The translations under genes were made by a program, and so were the position numbers. Under the pieces are notes generated by a model. The model saw only the letters and a list, made by a program, of their open reading frames with translations, was not told the origin of the DNA and searched no databases. Positions 15,902 to 24,800 of a stretch of 34,317 nt of DNA are shown piece after piece; within the stretch, counting starts at the first letter, position 1; every line of letters starts with the position of its first letter. The stretch covers positions 1 through 34,317 of the forward strand of contig QQRW01000041.1 in assembly GCA_003602605.1 (NCBI GenBank). The letters are read 5' to 3'. Origin of the DNA: Candidatus Poseidoniales archaeon. Lineage in GTDB: Archaea; Thermoplasmatota; Poseidoniia; Poseidoniales; Poseidoniaceae.

Positions 15902-16921
15902 TCACTGTTCAGCATCAAGACGCTCGACTGAACCGGATTCAGTGGTGAAATACCGATAGAAGAAATACACCGAAAAGCCGGTGAGAATATGCCACATTGC
16001 GTGAAACTGAAACAGCGTTTCGGGATTGCAAGCAGCCTCTCCATCACGCCCATACCGCCAAACGATGTTGGCAACAACATAGCAGGCTACTCCAAACCAA
16101 AGATGAGGAGACGGTTGGCGAGTAAGTGCTTGACCCGATTGGAAATGCAAGTAAAGAGCGATACCAACGAACATCAAACACAAGATGACAATCTGCATGA
16201 AAGGAACGCCGACTGAAAGGGTTACACACGCTATCAACGGCAGAGATATCATCCAAATAACTCGGTTTTGACTGAGATTTTGTGCTTCTTGAATAATCCA
16301 AACTCCGATGTAAAGCGACCACATGTAATCTCGAGTGATGCTTGAAAGCCGCAGTTTGTGCGAACCAGAGAAATTGTCAATCAAGACGTGATTGTTGTTT
16401 GCAGCATAGGTATCAAGCAAAGCAGTAAACACGAACATCGTGAAGAAAACGCTGAGGAAAGTCCGGTCGCTCCACCGGTATTGCCGACTCAAATTGTAGT
16501 AGACTGGAAACGAAATGAAAAACAACATACCGGTCCAATCCATACTGGTTCCCCAGTTTGTGTTGGTTCCGTGCATGGCGAAACTGCCGATGCCGATGTA
16601 CATCGAGCCGGCTGCAAAGAGAATTGGGTACACGCCTCGCTCAAGCATCGGATTAGCTGCCTTTTCTTGGTGAGAGGGCATGTTCCAAAGGATGACAAGA
16701 CCGACGAAAACATAGGTCAAGTTGGACAGCGTATTCATCGGCTCTTTGATGAGCCCGGTGGAAATGTCTTCACAAAACTGTGTGGCAGATTGTATTGGTT
16801 CAACCGCCCACCTTGATGCCCCAAAAAGAACGTACATGAGTCCCAAAAGCGAAAGAACACCAAGTGAGATGAAGAACTCTCGCTTTTGCTCAAACATCGT
16901 TGAAAACGACATCTTGCTCAT
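15902..16921 (-). CDS. Alkaline-ceramidase-like (CREST superfamily) membrane protein (339 aa)
   Basis: CREST-family membrane hydrolases use a zinc site made of conserved Ser, Asp and three His. The sequence has the N-terminal FCEDISTGLIKEPMNTLSNLTYVFVGL with its EPxNTLSN signature, then GIGSFAMHGTNTNWGTSMDWTGMLFF (the GS...H and D parts) and, near the end, LFQFHAMWHILTG (the HxxxH part). About seven hydrophobic helices separate these. Alkaline ceramidases split the amide of ceramide; relatives act on other lipids. Ceramide is not a standard archaeal lipid, so the substrate here is open. The start is ATG 16921, supported by a TATA-like box 25 nt upstream. The next gene upstream on this strand makes phospholipid headgroups. 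Confidence 0.85.
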   Translation of the reverse strand: MSKMSFSTMFEQKREFFISLGVLSLLGLMYVLFGASRWAVEPIQSATQFCEDISTGLIKEPMNTLSNLTYVFVGLVILWNMPSHQEKAANPMLERGVYPILFAAGSMYIGIGSFAMHGTNTNWGTSMDWTGMLFFISFPVYYNLSRQYRWSDRTFLSVFFTMFVFTALLDTYAANNNHVLIDNFSGSHKLRLSSITRDYMWSLYIGVWIIQEAQNLSQNRVIWMISLPLIACVTLSVGVPFMQIVILCLMFVGIALYLHFQSGQALTRQPSPHLWFGVACYVVANIVWRYGRDGEAACNPETLFQFHAMWHILTGFSVYFFYRYFTTESGSVERLDAEQ

Positions 16922-16940
16922 GACTCTCCGTACCGGCAAT

Positions 16941-16951
16941 AGTATATGTTA
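16941..16951 (-). promoter_or_regulatory. TATA-like box of the ceramidase-like gene
   Basis: AACATATACTA on the minus strand is centred 25 nt upstream of ATG 16921, with no Shine-Dalgarno between, and decides that start over the TTG six codons earlier. Confidence 0.5.
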
Positions 16952-17009
16952 TTGAGTGTGAAAAACCAATACTAGAACGAAAAAGGCTCAATTCGATTCT
17001 AAGAATCGC

Positions 17010-17780
17010 TCAAGAGCGGGTTGCACCAAAACGGCTGTAGAGTACTGCAAAAGCAAAGATTGCATTGTTGACTCCAAGCACGAGCGTCGGTAAAAAATCA
17101 AGCCGTTCGATGACAGCAAGGCATGCAAAAACGATTGATTGCATACCGTATCCGAGCGCTGAAGAACTGGACAGCTCGACGCTCAAATTCTTCGAACCCC
17201 GGCCTGTCAGCGCTGTGACGATTCGGTCTTGCCAGTAGAAACACACCAGGTAAATGGTGTGAAAGATTTTCACATTACGTTGCTTCTCCCAGGGATGGGC
17301 GTCGGGGCGTTTTCGCTCGTCCATACGACTGGTCGTGTCTCCGGAGCCAGAGGCGCGCAATCGAATCGAAAAATGATTGAATAACGAGTATTGGAACAGG
17401 ATAGCCAGAATCATTCCACCCGTTAGGCGGAGATCCCATTCCAAGACGCTTCCAAACGCCAGCATGAGGGCAATCAGTCCAATGGTATCTGCAACCGTGT
17501 CCCAAAAGCGACCCACATGCGATGGGCGCTCCCTCATTCGGGCCAATTCACCGTCAACAGCATCGACAACACCCTTGACGATCAAAAGCAAACACGCCAC
17601 AATCATCTGCTCTTGAAGAATCAACCACGTACAGAACAACGTGAGAAGAAAATGAAGGTTGGTCACTTGTATGACGGAAACGGGTTTATCCTTGAGAAAC
17701 CGAGCAAAGATTCGAGCGATTGGTCTACCCCAATCGGATAAATCGAACGGCTTGTTTGCCCCGTATTTCTTCGATGCCAA
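17010..17780 (-). CDS. CDP-alcohol phosphatidyltransferase family protein (256 aa)
   Basis: These membrane enzymes join a CDP-activated lipid or alcohol to a second alcohol and release CMP. The signature DGxxARx8GxxxDxxxD is exact: Asp76-Gly77, Ala80-Arg81, Gly90, Asp94 and Asp98, with a further Asp73. Hydrophobic helices lie before and after it (for example about residues 42-70 and 99-130). In archaea this family makes the polar headgroups of ether lipids such as archaetidylserine or archaetidylinositol phosphate. The start is a TTG, since a TAA lies 10 codons upstream and the amphipathic WGRPIARIFARFLKD segment looks like part of the protein. The exact substrate cannot be told. Confidence 0.88.
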   Translation of the reverse strand: MASKKYGANKPFDLSDWGRPIARIFARFLKDKPVSVIQVTNLHFLLTLFCTWLILQEQMIVACLLLIVKGVVDAVDGELARMRERPSHVGRFWDTVADTIGLIALMLAFGSVLEWDLRLTGGMILAILFQYSLFNHFSIRLRASGSGDTTSRMDERKRPDAHPWEKQRNVKIFHTIYLVCFYWQDRIVTALTGRGSKNLSVELSSSSALGYGMQSIVFACLAVIERLDFLPTLVLGVNNAIFAFAVLYSRFGATRS

Positions 17781-17902
17781 CTGGTACGCCCATATGTTGC
17801 CCGTGGCTCTTTACAAATAGCCGTTGAGGAGGGAAAGGCTCGGAAACTGTGCAATTGAAGGCATCATCCTCAAACCAAGCGGGAATACACCGTTCAAAAC
17901 GA

Positions 17903-17911
17903 GATACTAAA
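17903..17911 (+). promoter_or_regulatory. Possible TATA-like box of the ABA4-like gene
   Basis: GATACTAAA is centred about 28 nt upstream of ATG 17935. The match is modest. Confidence 0.3.
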
Positions 17912-17934
17912 GCAGAAAGCATAGATTTAGCATC

Positions 17935-18378
17935 ATGGACATGTACGATTACTCGTTCTTTCTCTCCACCATGTGGGTGGGTCCGTTCTGGTTTGCCATG
18001 CTGGTTTATCCTGAACATGAAATGACGAAAAAAGTCATGCAGGGGCCGTGGTTTTTCCTTGGCCCGATTCTCATTTGGTGGGCCATCAGCATTGCTGATC
18101 CCCAAGGCTTACTGGATTTGGCTAAAGACGCAACCAACCCTGCCGGCGTACTCGAAGGGCTTGCTGCACTCATGGGCTCGAAGCCAGGAGCAGCAGCAGC
18201 TTGGGCGCACATGGTTGCCGGTGATATTTTTGTGACCCACTGGATTTGGAAGCGATGTATTGAGCAAAACAGTCCGCGCTGGATTACAGCAACGACCGTC
18301 TTTTTTGGTGTCATGTTAATGCCGGTTGGAATCGCCTTGCACATGCTGTTGGTTCGACCGAGTTCGGCATCCGAATGA
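17935..18378 (+). CDS. ABA4-like (DUF4281) membrane protein (147 aa)
   Basis: The protein has about four hydrophobic helices. Its opening, FFLSTMWVGPFWFAMLVYPEHEMTKKVMQGPWFFLGPILIWWAIS, fits the ABA4-like family, which in plants is needed for neoxanthin formation and is also found in bacteria and some archaea. The later WAHMVAGDIFVTHWIWKRCIEQNSPRW is also typical (in the family often HYLAFDLFVGRWI). A role in carotenoid or isoprenoid chemistry in the membrane is thus possible but not shown. No carotenoid gene is adjacent in this window. It is 36 bp upstream of the interrupted DUF899 gene. Confidence 0.75.
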   Translation: MDMYDYSFFLSTMWVGPFWFAMLVYPEHEMTKKVMQGPWFFLGPILIWWAISIADPQGLLDLAKDATNPAGVLEGLAALMGSKPGAAAAWAHMVAGDIFVTHWIWKRCIEQNSPRWITATTVFFGVMLMPVGIALHMLLVRPSSASE

Positions 18379-18414
18379 ATCCGGAATAACGATTAAATAA
18401 CGGCAACTGAAAGC

Positions 18415-19158
18415 ATGCTCATAGGTTTGGATTCCAGAAAAATCGTCTCAAATGCAGAATGGGTAGAAGCACGGGTTGCTTTCATGAAACTTGAAGCCGA
18501 ACATAGAGCAGCAACAATTGAATTAGCAAAAAAGAGACAGGCGCTTCCTTAGCGGAAAATCGACAAAGATTACGTGTTCGAGGGTGGGCCTTTAGGCCAC
18601 AAGAGCCTTGGTGAACTGTTTGGTAAAGCCGACACTCTGTTTGTTTACCACTTGATGTACAGCACTGGAAAGGAAAGGGCATGTCCTCGTTGCACTTCCC
18701 TGCTCGATCAATTTCAATCGTTGAAACTCCACGTCCAAGCAAGTGGACTCATGACGTTCGCTATCATCGCCAAGGGTGAATATGAAAGCCTCATTCCAGC
18801 CATTGAATCCAACAACTGGATTTGGGATGTCTACTCCGCAAGCGGCAACAGTTTCCCTGAAGATGTTGGTGTCACCAAAGGCGGTGGCCTCGCTGGTGCA
18901 GAAGGGATGTATGACTACGTCAAACCGTGGCCAAGTGGTGCAGATGGACCGGATAATCTCCCCGGAATTTCCATCTTCAAACGAGATGCTCATGGGCAAG
19001 TCTACCACACCTATTCGGTGTTCGGAACGGCTCTTCTCGAATTGGTTCAGTACAATTTCATGTTTGATTTGACGCCTGATGGCCGGCCTGCTGGTGCGCC
19101 AGAGTTGTCTTTCCTCAAACACAAGGATGCGTACGAGTATCCCGGTGAGGTCTACTGA
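18415..19158 (+). pseudogene. DUF899 thioredoxin-like gene interrupted by an in-frame TAG
   Basis: One frame from ATG 18415 to TGA 19156-19158 encodes a full DUF899 protein, with a single TAG at 18550-18552. The N-terminal 45 codons read IVSNAEWVEARVAFMKLEAE...KKRQALP, the normal family opening. After the TAG come RKIDKDYVFEGG, FVYHLMYSTGKERACPRC, then the DUF899 core with GVFGTAL-like and LDLTPxGR-like parts (VYHTYSVFGTALLELVQYN, FDLTPDGRPAG). In this family the stop position normally codes for Trp (ALPW), so one TGG-to-TAG change explains it. A GTG at 18574 could restart a 194-aa fragment that keeps the CPRC pair. It may be a recent pseudogene, a population variant in the assembly, or a sequencing error. 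Confidence 0.8.
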
Positions 19159-19219
19159 ACATGATTTATCTTTTAGATGTACATCCTACAAAGCAAAAAT
19201 CATTGTAAGCAAAAGAAGA

Positions 19220-19229
19220 TTAAAGTATA
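19220..19229 (+). promoter_or_regulatory. TATA-like box of the viperin operon
   Basis: TTAAAGTATA in a 114-bp AT-rich gap would place transcription start near 19250, about 20 nt before ATG 19273. It is the only promoter-like element seen before the internal genes. No clear operator or terminator was found in the gap. Confidence 0.4.
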
Positions 19230-19272
19230 GTGACTGAACAGTGTGTTTTGTTCGGAGCCGTTGCTCCAGTCC

Positions 19273-20205
19273 ATGTGGACCCCCCAAAATTCCTCTCTTG
19301 AGGCACTTCCTCCCAGCGTTAACTGGCACTTTTGGCCTTGGTGTAATTACGCCTGCACATTCTGCTTTGCTCACTTTGACGACCTGCCAAAGCAGGACAG
19401 GCTTTCCAAGGAGCAAGCACTCAAGATGCCGCAAATGCTTGCAGATGCCGGTGCAACAAAAATCACATTTGTCGGTGGCGAGCCAACACTCTGCCCATAC
19501 CTTGGAGAACTTCTTGAGGGTGCAAAGATTGCGGGTTTGACGACATGTATCGTCTCTAACGGTACGGGATTATCAGAAGAGTTCTTGGAAACTTGGCATC
19601 ATTGCATTGATTGGATTGGACTTTCTATCGATGCTTCAAATGATGTGCTTCACGCCCAAATTGGACGCGGATTGAAACGGGATTTGCGAGAACAACGCAG
19701 TTCTCACCTTGCTGACTCTCTCATTGTTTGGAACCGTTGTGTTCGTTATGGCATCCGAATGAAACTCAATACGGTTGTTAATGCCATGAACCTTGAAGAC
19801 GATATGAGTGAATTGGTTCTCGAGTTACAACCAGAACGTTGGAAAATCTTTCAAGTGCTTCCAGTCGAGGGTCAAAACGATGGTCTTGTTGACCCGTTAT
19901 TGATTGAGGAATCTGAATTTGACACATGGGTAGAACGGCACCGGCATGTGATGGATAAGGGCATTGATTTTGTTCCCGAAAGTAACGATTTGATGCGCGC
20001 ATCGTATGCCATGATGGATGCCCTAGGGCGTTTTTACACAAACGTGAATGGTGGACACGAATACACAAACCCAGTTATGGACATTGGCGTCCTTGAAGCC
20101 TGGAGCGAAAATTGTTTCTTGGAAGAACGTTTCCTCACACGTGGAGGAATTTACAATTGGGCGACAACAAGCAAGATGGAGCGACTAGACGAGGTGATTC
20201 AATGA
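19273..20205 (+). CDS. pVip-like: Viperin-like radical SAM ddh-nucleotide synthase (310 aa)
   Basis: Viperins use SAM and a 4Fe-4S cluster to turn CTP (or GTP/UTP in some prokaryotes) into 3'-deoxy-3',4'-didehydro-NTP, a chain terminator that blocks viral RNA synthesis. The sequence shows SVNWHFWPWCNYACTFCF with the cluster ligands Cys24, Cys28, Cys31; VGGEP at 67-71; KLNTVVNAMNLEDDMSE (viperin KINSVINRFNVEEDM); RWKIFQVLPVEGQN (viperin RWKVFQCLLIEGEN); VPESNDLM..SYAMMDALGRF; and MDIGVLEA...FLTRGGIYNWA. These C-terminal blocks are viperin-specific, not just radical SAM. ATG 19273 leaves 12 residues before the homology; a GTG at 19243 is also possible. Its stop overlaps the AAA+ start. Confidence 0.92.
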   Translation: MWTPQNSSLEALPPSVNWHFWPWCNYACTFCFAHFDDLPKQDRLSKEQALKMPQMLADAGATKITFVGGEPTLCPYLGELLEGAKIAGLTTCIVSNGTGLSEEFLETWHHCIDWIGLSIDASNDVLHAQIGRGLKRDLREQRSSHLADSLIVWNRCVRYGIRMKLNTVVNAMNLEDDMSELVLELQPERWKIFQVLPVEGQNDGLVDPLLIEESEFDTWVERHRHVMDKGIDFVPESNDLMRASYAMMDALGRFYTNVNGGHEYTNPVMDIGVLEAWSENCFLEERFLTRGGIYNWATTSKMERLDEVIQ

Positions 20206-21827
20206 GTGATGAAATTGATGCAGATTTTGATGAAGATATTTTGCGGCCCATTCTTGAATCGGGGGTGTCTCTATGCCAACTGGTTTCTCATGAATGGGAA
20301 CGCGTAGATGGTGCACTCATTACAGCAGCCCTCAGAATGAATCGAACGCTATACAAGTGGAGTGGAGCCTTACGTTTACAACGTTGGAACAACAGTACTT
20401 CACAGTTTGATGCCGTAGATGAAATGATGCCTATTGAATTGATGGAGTGGTTTAGAGATCTTGAAGAGCAAGCCCTCCTCTTAATCGAAGACGGACACAT
20501 CTTACTCGAACCCAACAACGCCGAGCGAGCATTCGTATTATGGTGGCTACGGGAAATGGCGCGTATGCCTAAGCACCAACAAAAGTGCCTCGTAATTGGA
20601 AGTGTTCACCCCACAGTACCTCTTGAATTGGACAAGGAAATGCCACTTCTGCATCTTTCCTTGCCACGTAGAGAGACGCTCGGCATCATATTCGACCATG
20701 TCGTTGCTGAATCCAACCTTCAACCCCATCAAATTGAGAAGAGCGAAGCCTTGCTCGATGCGGCACTGGGCTTGACAATTATGGAGGCAAGATTGGCGTT
20801 TGGTAAAGCCATCGCCGTACGTCAACGCCTAACATCTACCGAGATTGATTTTATCATCGGAGAAAAAGAGCGTATTATTCGGCAAAGTGGTGTCTTGGAA
20901 TACTTTCACCCAAAAACAGGATGGGACGATGTCGGTGGATTAGGGCCGCTTAAGCGATGGCTCAAGAGCCGCGGAAGAGCCTTTTCCTCCCAAGCGAAGG
21001 CGTTTGGACTTGAACCTCCACGAGGCGCTCTTTTGTTAGGCGTTCCAGGCTGCGGAAAAAGCCTCACAGCTAAGGCAGTCGCAGGTTTGTGGAGATTTCC
21101 GCTTCTTCGTTTTGATTTGGGTCGAGTTTTCGGGGGTGTAGTGGGTGAATCTGAAGCTAACATGCGCAAGGCACTTGAGGTAGCCGAAGCAATTTCTCCA
21201 TGCATATTGTGGATTGATGAAATCGAAAAGGGTATGGCCGGCTCCCAAGGTTCAGGCTCACTCGATTCGGGTGTTACTGCCCGTGTGATGGGGACCTTCC
21301 TAACATGGATGCAGGAGAAGCAAGACCCAGTATTTGTTTTTGCTACCTCTAACAACATTAGTCAACTGCCGCCAGAAATGCTACGTAAGGGTCGCTTTGA
21401 TGAAATCTTTTTTGTCGATTTGCCGGCTCAAAAGACCCGAGAGGAAATTCTTCGAATCCATCTCGAGAAGAAAGATCGAGGAGATCTGGCTGAGGACTTT
21501 GATCTAGAAGCTCTTGCAAAGGCTTCTCCTGGCTATTCGGGTGCTGAATTGGAAGAAGCAGTGAAAGATGCGCTCTTCCAAGCCTTTGATGAAGGACGGG
21601 AACTCGAACAGCAAGACATTGCTGCTTCACTTGAGGCGACTTACCCGCTCTCAAAGACAATGCGGGAGAACATCCTTGAGATGCGTAAGTGGGCTAAATT
21701 CCGGGCCCGCCTTGCGTCCGAAGAGGTGACTGAAATCTTGCCTGAAATGACTGAAGAGATTCCAAGGCTTGCAACCGAACGGAGAAACCTCTTTGTGAAG
21801 GAAGGACAACACCCAAATGGAGCATGA
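20202..21827 (+). CDS. ycf46-like: Ycf46-type AAA+ ATPase (541 aa)
   Basis: The AAA+ module occupies about residues 240-480. Walker A is GVPGCGKSLTAKAVA (about 280), Walker B CILWIDEIEKG (about 335), sensor 1 VFATSNNISQLPPE, the arginine finger LRKGRFDEIFFVDLP (about 395), and sensor 2 YSGAELEEAVKDALFQAF. The blocks PLLRFDLGRVFGGVVGESEANMRKALEVAEA and MGTFLTWMQEKQDPVFVFATSNN are the signature of Ycf46, a conserved cyanobacterial/plastid AAA+ family of poorly known role. The N-terminal 230 residues match the degenerate first domain of that family. ATG 20202 overlaps the viperin stop (ATGA) and has GAGGTGA at good spacing. In this operon it probably remodels a nucleic-acid or protein partner. 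The C-terminal 70 residues are charged and helical. Confidence 0.92.
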   Translation: MSDEIDADFDEDILRPILESGVSLCQLVSHEWERVDGALITAALRMNRTLYKWSGALRLQRWNNSTSQFDAVDEMMPIELMEWFRDLEEQALLLIEDGHILLEPNNAERAFVLWWLREMARMPKHQQKCLVIGSVHPTVPLELDKEMPLLHLSLPRRETLGIIFDHVVAESNLQPHQIEKSEALLDAALGLTIMEARLAFGKAIAVRQRLTSTEIDFIIGEKERIIRQSGVLEYFHPKTGWDDVGGLGPLKRWLKSRGRAFSSQAKAFGLEPPRGALLLGVPGCGKSLTAKAVAGLWRFPLLRFDLGRVFGGVVGESEANMRKALEVAEAISPCILWIDEIEKGMAGSQGSGSLDSGVTARVMGTFLTWMQEKQDPVFVFATSNNISQLPPEMLRKGRFDEIFFVDLPAQKTREEILRIHLEKKDRGDLAEDFDLEALAKASPGYSGAELEEAVKDALFQAFDEGRELEQQDIAASLEATYPLSKTMRENILEMRKWAKFRARLASEEVTEILPEMTEEIPRLATERRNLFVKEGQHPNGA

Positions 21828-21837
21828 GGTGGAATCA

Positions 21838-24800
21838 ATGACGGATAATACCTACACGGCTCGCGTCAAGCGAGTGTGGAAGAATCCGCAAGGCGGCCGA
21901 AAGGTTCTGGTCAGTGCCGACGGTGTAGGCGATGCATGGATTGGTTGGAACAAGACGCCAAAAAACATGGAATTCAACCCAGGTGATACGGTGAAAGTCA
22001 AGCTGAAAAAACACGACGACGGTCGCTGGATGGCAACCGAAGTTGTTGTTCGTAATCCTGTCACGAAGGGTAAGAAGGCCAACCAAGCCATGAAGAAAAA
22101 GGAACAAAAGAAAACAAGTTCCTTGGCTAATCGTCTGAAAAAAATGCTAAAGGGGCCTCAAGGCTATCTTCGCAAGATGTACTTGCTGGCACTTGGTGGA
22201 AAAGGTATAGACATGGAAGCCTTAGACGCTCGAACTCAGAGTCTCGGTCCGTTCATCGAGTATGTTGAACTCTCTAAGCAATCCCAGGATCACCTTCGTA
22301 AGCGCGCCCGATTTACATGGGAAATTGTGGAGGATCAGAAAAGAATCAGGGTTTCAAACCGTGAAGCCGTTGACATTCGTGTTCGACGAATACATCTTCC
22401 TTACTGCTTGAGTGAAGATGATACAACCGAACTTACATCAGGAATGAAATTGATGAACCTGAAAAAAGGCGTGACCACTTCAGTCAGAACGGTGCGAAAA
22501 ACTCCATTTGGCCTCGAGTTCTCGACGGAACGAGACCTCCAAGAAAAAGAAGGATGGCAGATTTTTGATGAAAGACAAGCTCCGCTTGAATGGAAACCAA
22601 ATCTCCAAGCAACAGAATTTCAGAATGTTTCCTTAAATGGGCAATCTGTGGACATCAAACATCAAGAAAAATCAAGCGACGATTGGCAGCATCTTATTCT
22701 CGGACACTCTAACCCAACAACGGTTAAAGAAAACGATGTGTTGGTCATTGACGGCTTAGAATTCAGCACCAATGACTGGGATTATGTTCCACCTGGAAAC
22801 ACATTTGGTCCGATGAAGGACGACGTTCGTCAAGTTACCTCAGTCATCCAACTCAACGCAGATGTCCTTGTCGAAGGGCTTCCTGCGGGAAATTTCCTTT
22901 ACGATCCGTACGGAGTAAGGTACTCTGTTAAGGAGACAACGAAAACCTCGAAGGATATCACCTTGGCTGTAAGTCTCGATCCTAAAGTTGAGGAATTACT
23001 CGACGATGATAAAGATGTGAATCCATTGGATGTTCTCTTCTCACCGGATACGGATTTCCGCGAACTCGGTCTTCACGGGCATGACGAACAAGGGCGTTTT
23101 GTAGCCGGTGGGACATTGACAGGTAAACGGAAAGACGGCTCCACCTACCAAACTAAAATGACGGCATTGAGAATTAAGCAGAAAGATATTGAGAGGCAAA
23201 CCATAACCGTAGACCGAGTTCCACCAAATGAAAATGCCCTCTTGACACTCAAGCCAAACGTACGTTACCTTGAGCGTCAACGCGACATGTTGATGATGTT
23301 AAGAGACAGACCATTGTATCACCATGATGGTTTGCTCAAACTGACTGAGGTTGGCAATGAAAATCAACGCGATGCCTTATGGCCAGAATTCTCACCCATT
23401 GTACTCAAAGAAGAAGAGTGGGAAATCCTCAAAAAAAGAGAAGATGGGAGTCTTTATGATGGCACCATTGAACAACGTGAGTTCGTCTGTACTGCGCTCA
23501 GTACGCCGGACTATGCGATTTTACAGGGCCCACCGGGCAGTGGAAAAACCACGGCTATCATTGAACTCATCGCCCAGTGCGCCAAGAAGAATTTGCGCGT
23601 CCTATTGTGTGGGTCGACGCAAGCCTCCATCGATAATGTGTTGACGCGTATCATGGCAAAGCCCCATCTTGCTCACCTTATCTCCCCTTTGCGAATCGGT
23701 TGGAAGGGAGGTATTTACGACGAGAATGTACACCCACTCGTTCTTTCGGAGCAACAAGAACAATACGAGACCATGGGATTCAGCGAAGAGGAAGCTGAGG
23801 ACCTTATTCTTCGACAAAGTAACCTCACCTGCGGAACCATGCAAGGCATACTGAATCATCCTTGGATCAGTGCTGAGCGAAGCTCATCCGGCCGGTTGAT
23901 GAAAGACCCACAGCCTCAGTGGGATGTCTTGATTATCGATGAGGCCAGCAAGACCACCTTTCAACAATTCGTCATTCCAGCAGCCTTTTCCAAGCGCTGG
24001 ATTTTAGTGGGTGATGTTCGCCAACTTCCTCCGTTCTTGGAAACATCAGAGTTAATGACGAACCTCGATCAAATGAAAGATGGAGATGGAAAACCGTTCA
24101 CACACGCAGGACAGAGAGCGTGTCTTCTGCTCCGTCAATTAACTCAAGTAAGACAATCTCCAAAAATACCCCTTGTCTTAATTGAACCGAACGATGTACC
24201 CCTCTACATTGCAAAGGAACTGGAGTCGAGAGAGGAAAAGCTTCGCCCATCCCTCAACATCAGTCTTGTCGGTTCAAAAGAATGCGAGATTGGAGCTTTC
24301 CGTGTTTCAAAACCGTCAGATTTTGAGGACCCAGAACACCACATCGAACTTTTCGGAGCAGATATCATTGTCATCGGCAGCGATGCTTACCACAAAATGG
24401 CTGAATTCCTCCCTCCCTATGCAGTGTTTCGCTCAGGTCGACATGAACTCGGTGCGGTCTCTAAATCACGAATTGAACGTTTGAGAGAGTTGCCCCAGTA
24501 TGATACAGAAAGAGGGCCCTCCCGTTTAGATAAAGATGAACTCAATCACGACTGGTCTCATGAAATTTCATGGCGACTTAACCGAGCGTATGAACTCAAA
24601 GTTTCAAAAAATCAGAATGCTCGCGAAAACTGGGAGAAGCAAATTAACCAACTGCTTCCGAAATCACAAAACGTTGAACAACGCATCGAGGAGGTGCGAA
24701 GCATCGCCTTGCCTTCGGTTTTGGAATGTTTACAGGATGGTTTTGCTGAAGGGCGTGGAAAAGAATTGCTTCCTGAAACGACCCTCACTCGAGGCTTTCC

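Noticed and set aside
17725-17922. Small minus-strand frame of 65 codons starting MLSALVSRFERCIPAWFEDD
   Set aside because: It looks fairly protein-like and would fill the gap between two genes, but it overlaps the N-terminus of the CDP-alcohol transferase by 56 bp and has no promoter or ribosome site that I can see.
18550-18552. TAG read as pyrrolysine or by suppression
   Set aside because: No pyrrolysine genes are in the window, and the family has Trp here. A mutation or error is the simpler explanation.
18592-19122. 176-codon minus-strand frame antisense to the DUF899 gene
   Set aside because: The + strand frame matches DUF899 throughout; the antisense product has no recognisable pattern.
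19243-19272. Earlier GTG start for the viperin-like gene
   Set aside because: It is possible, but it adds ten residues with no homology and lies only about 18 nt after the TATA-like box. ATG 19273 suits viperin length better.
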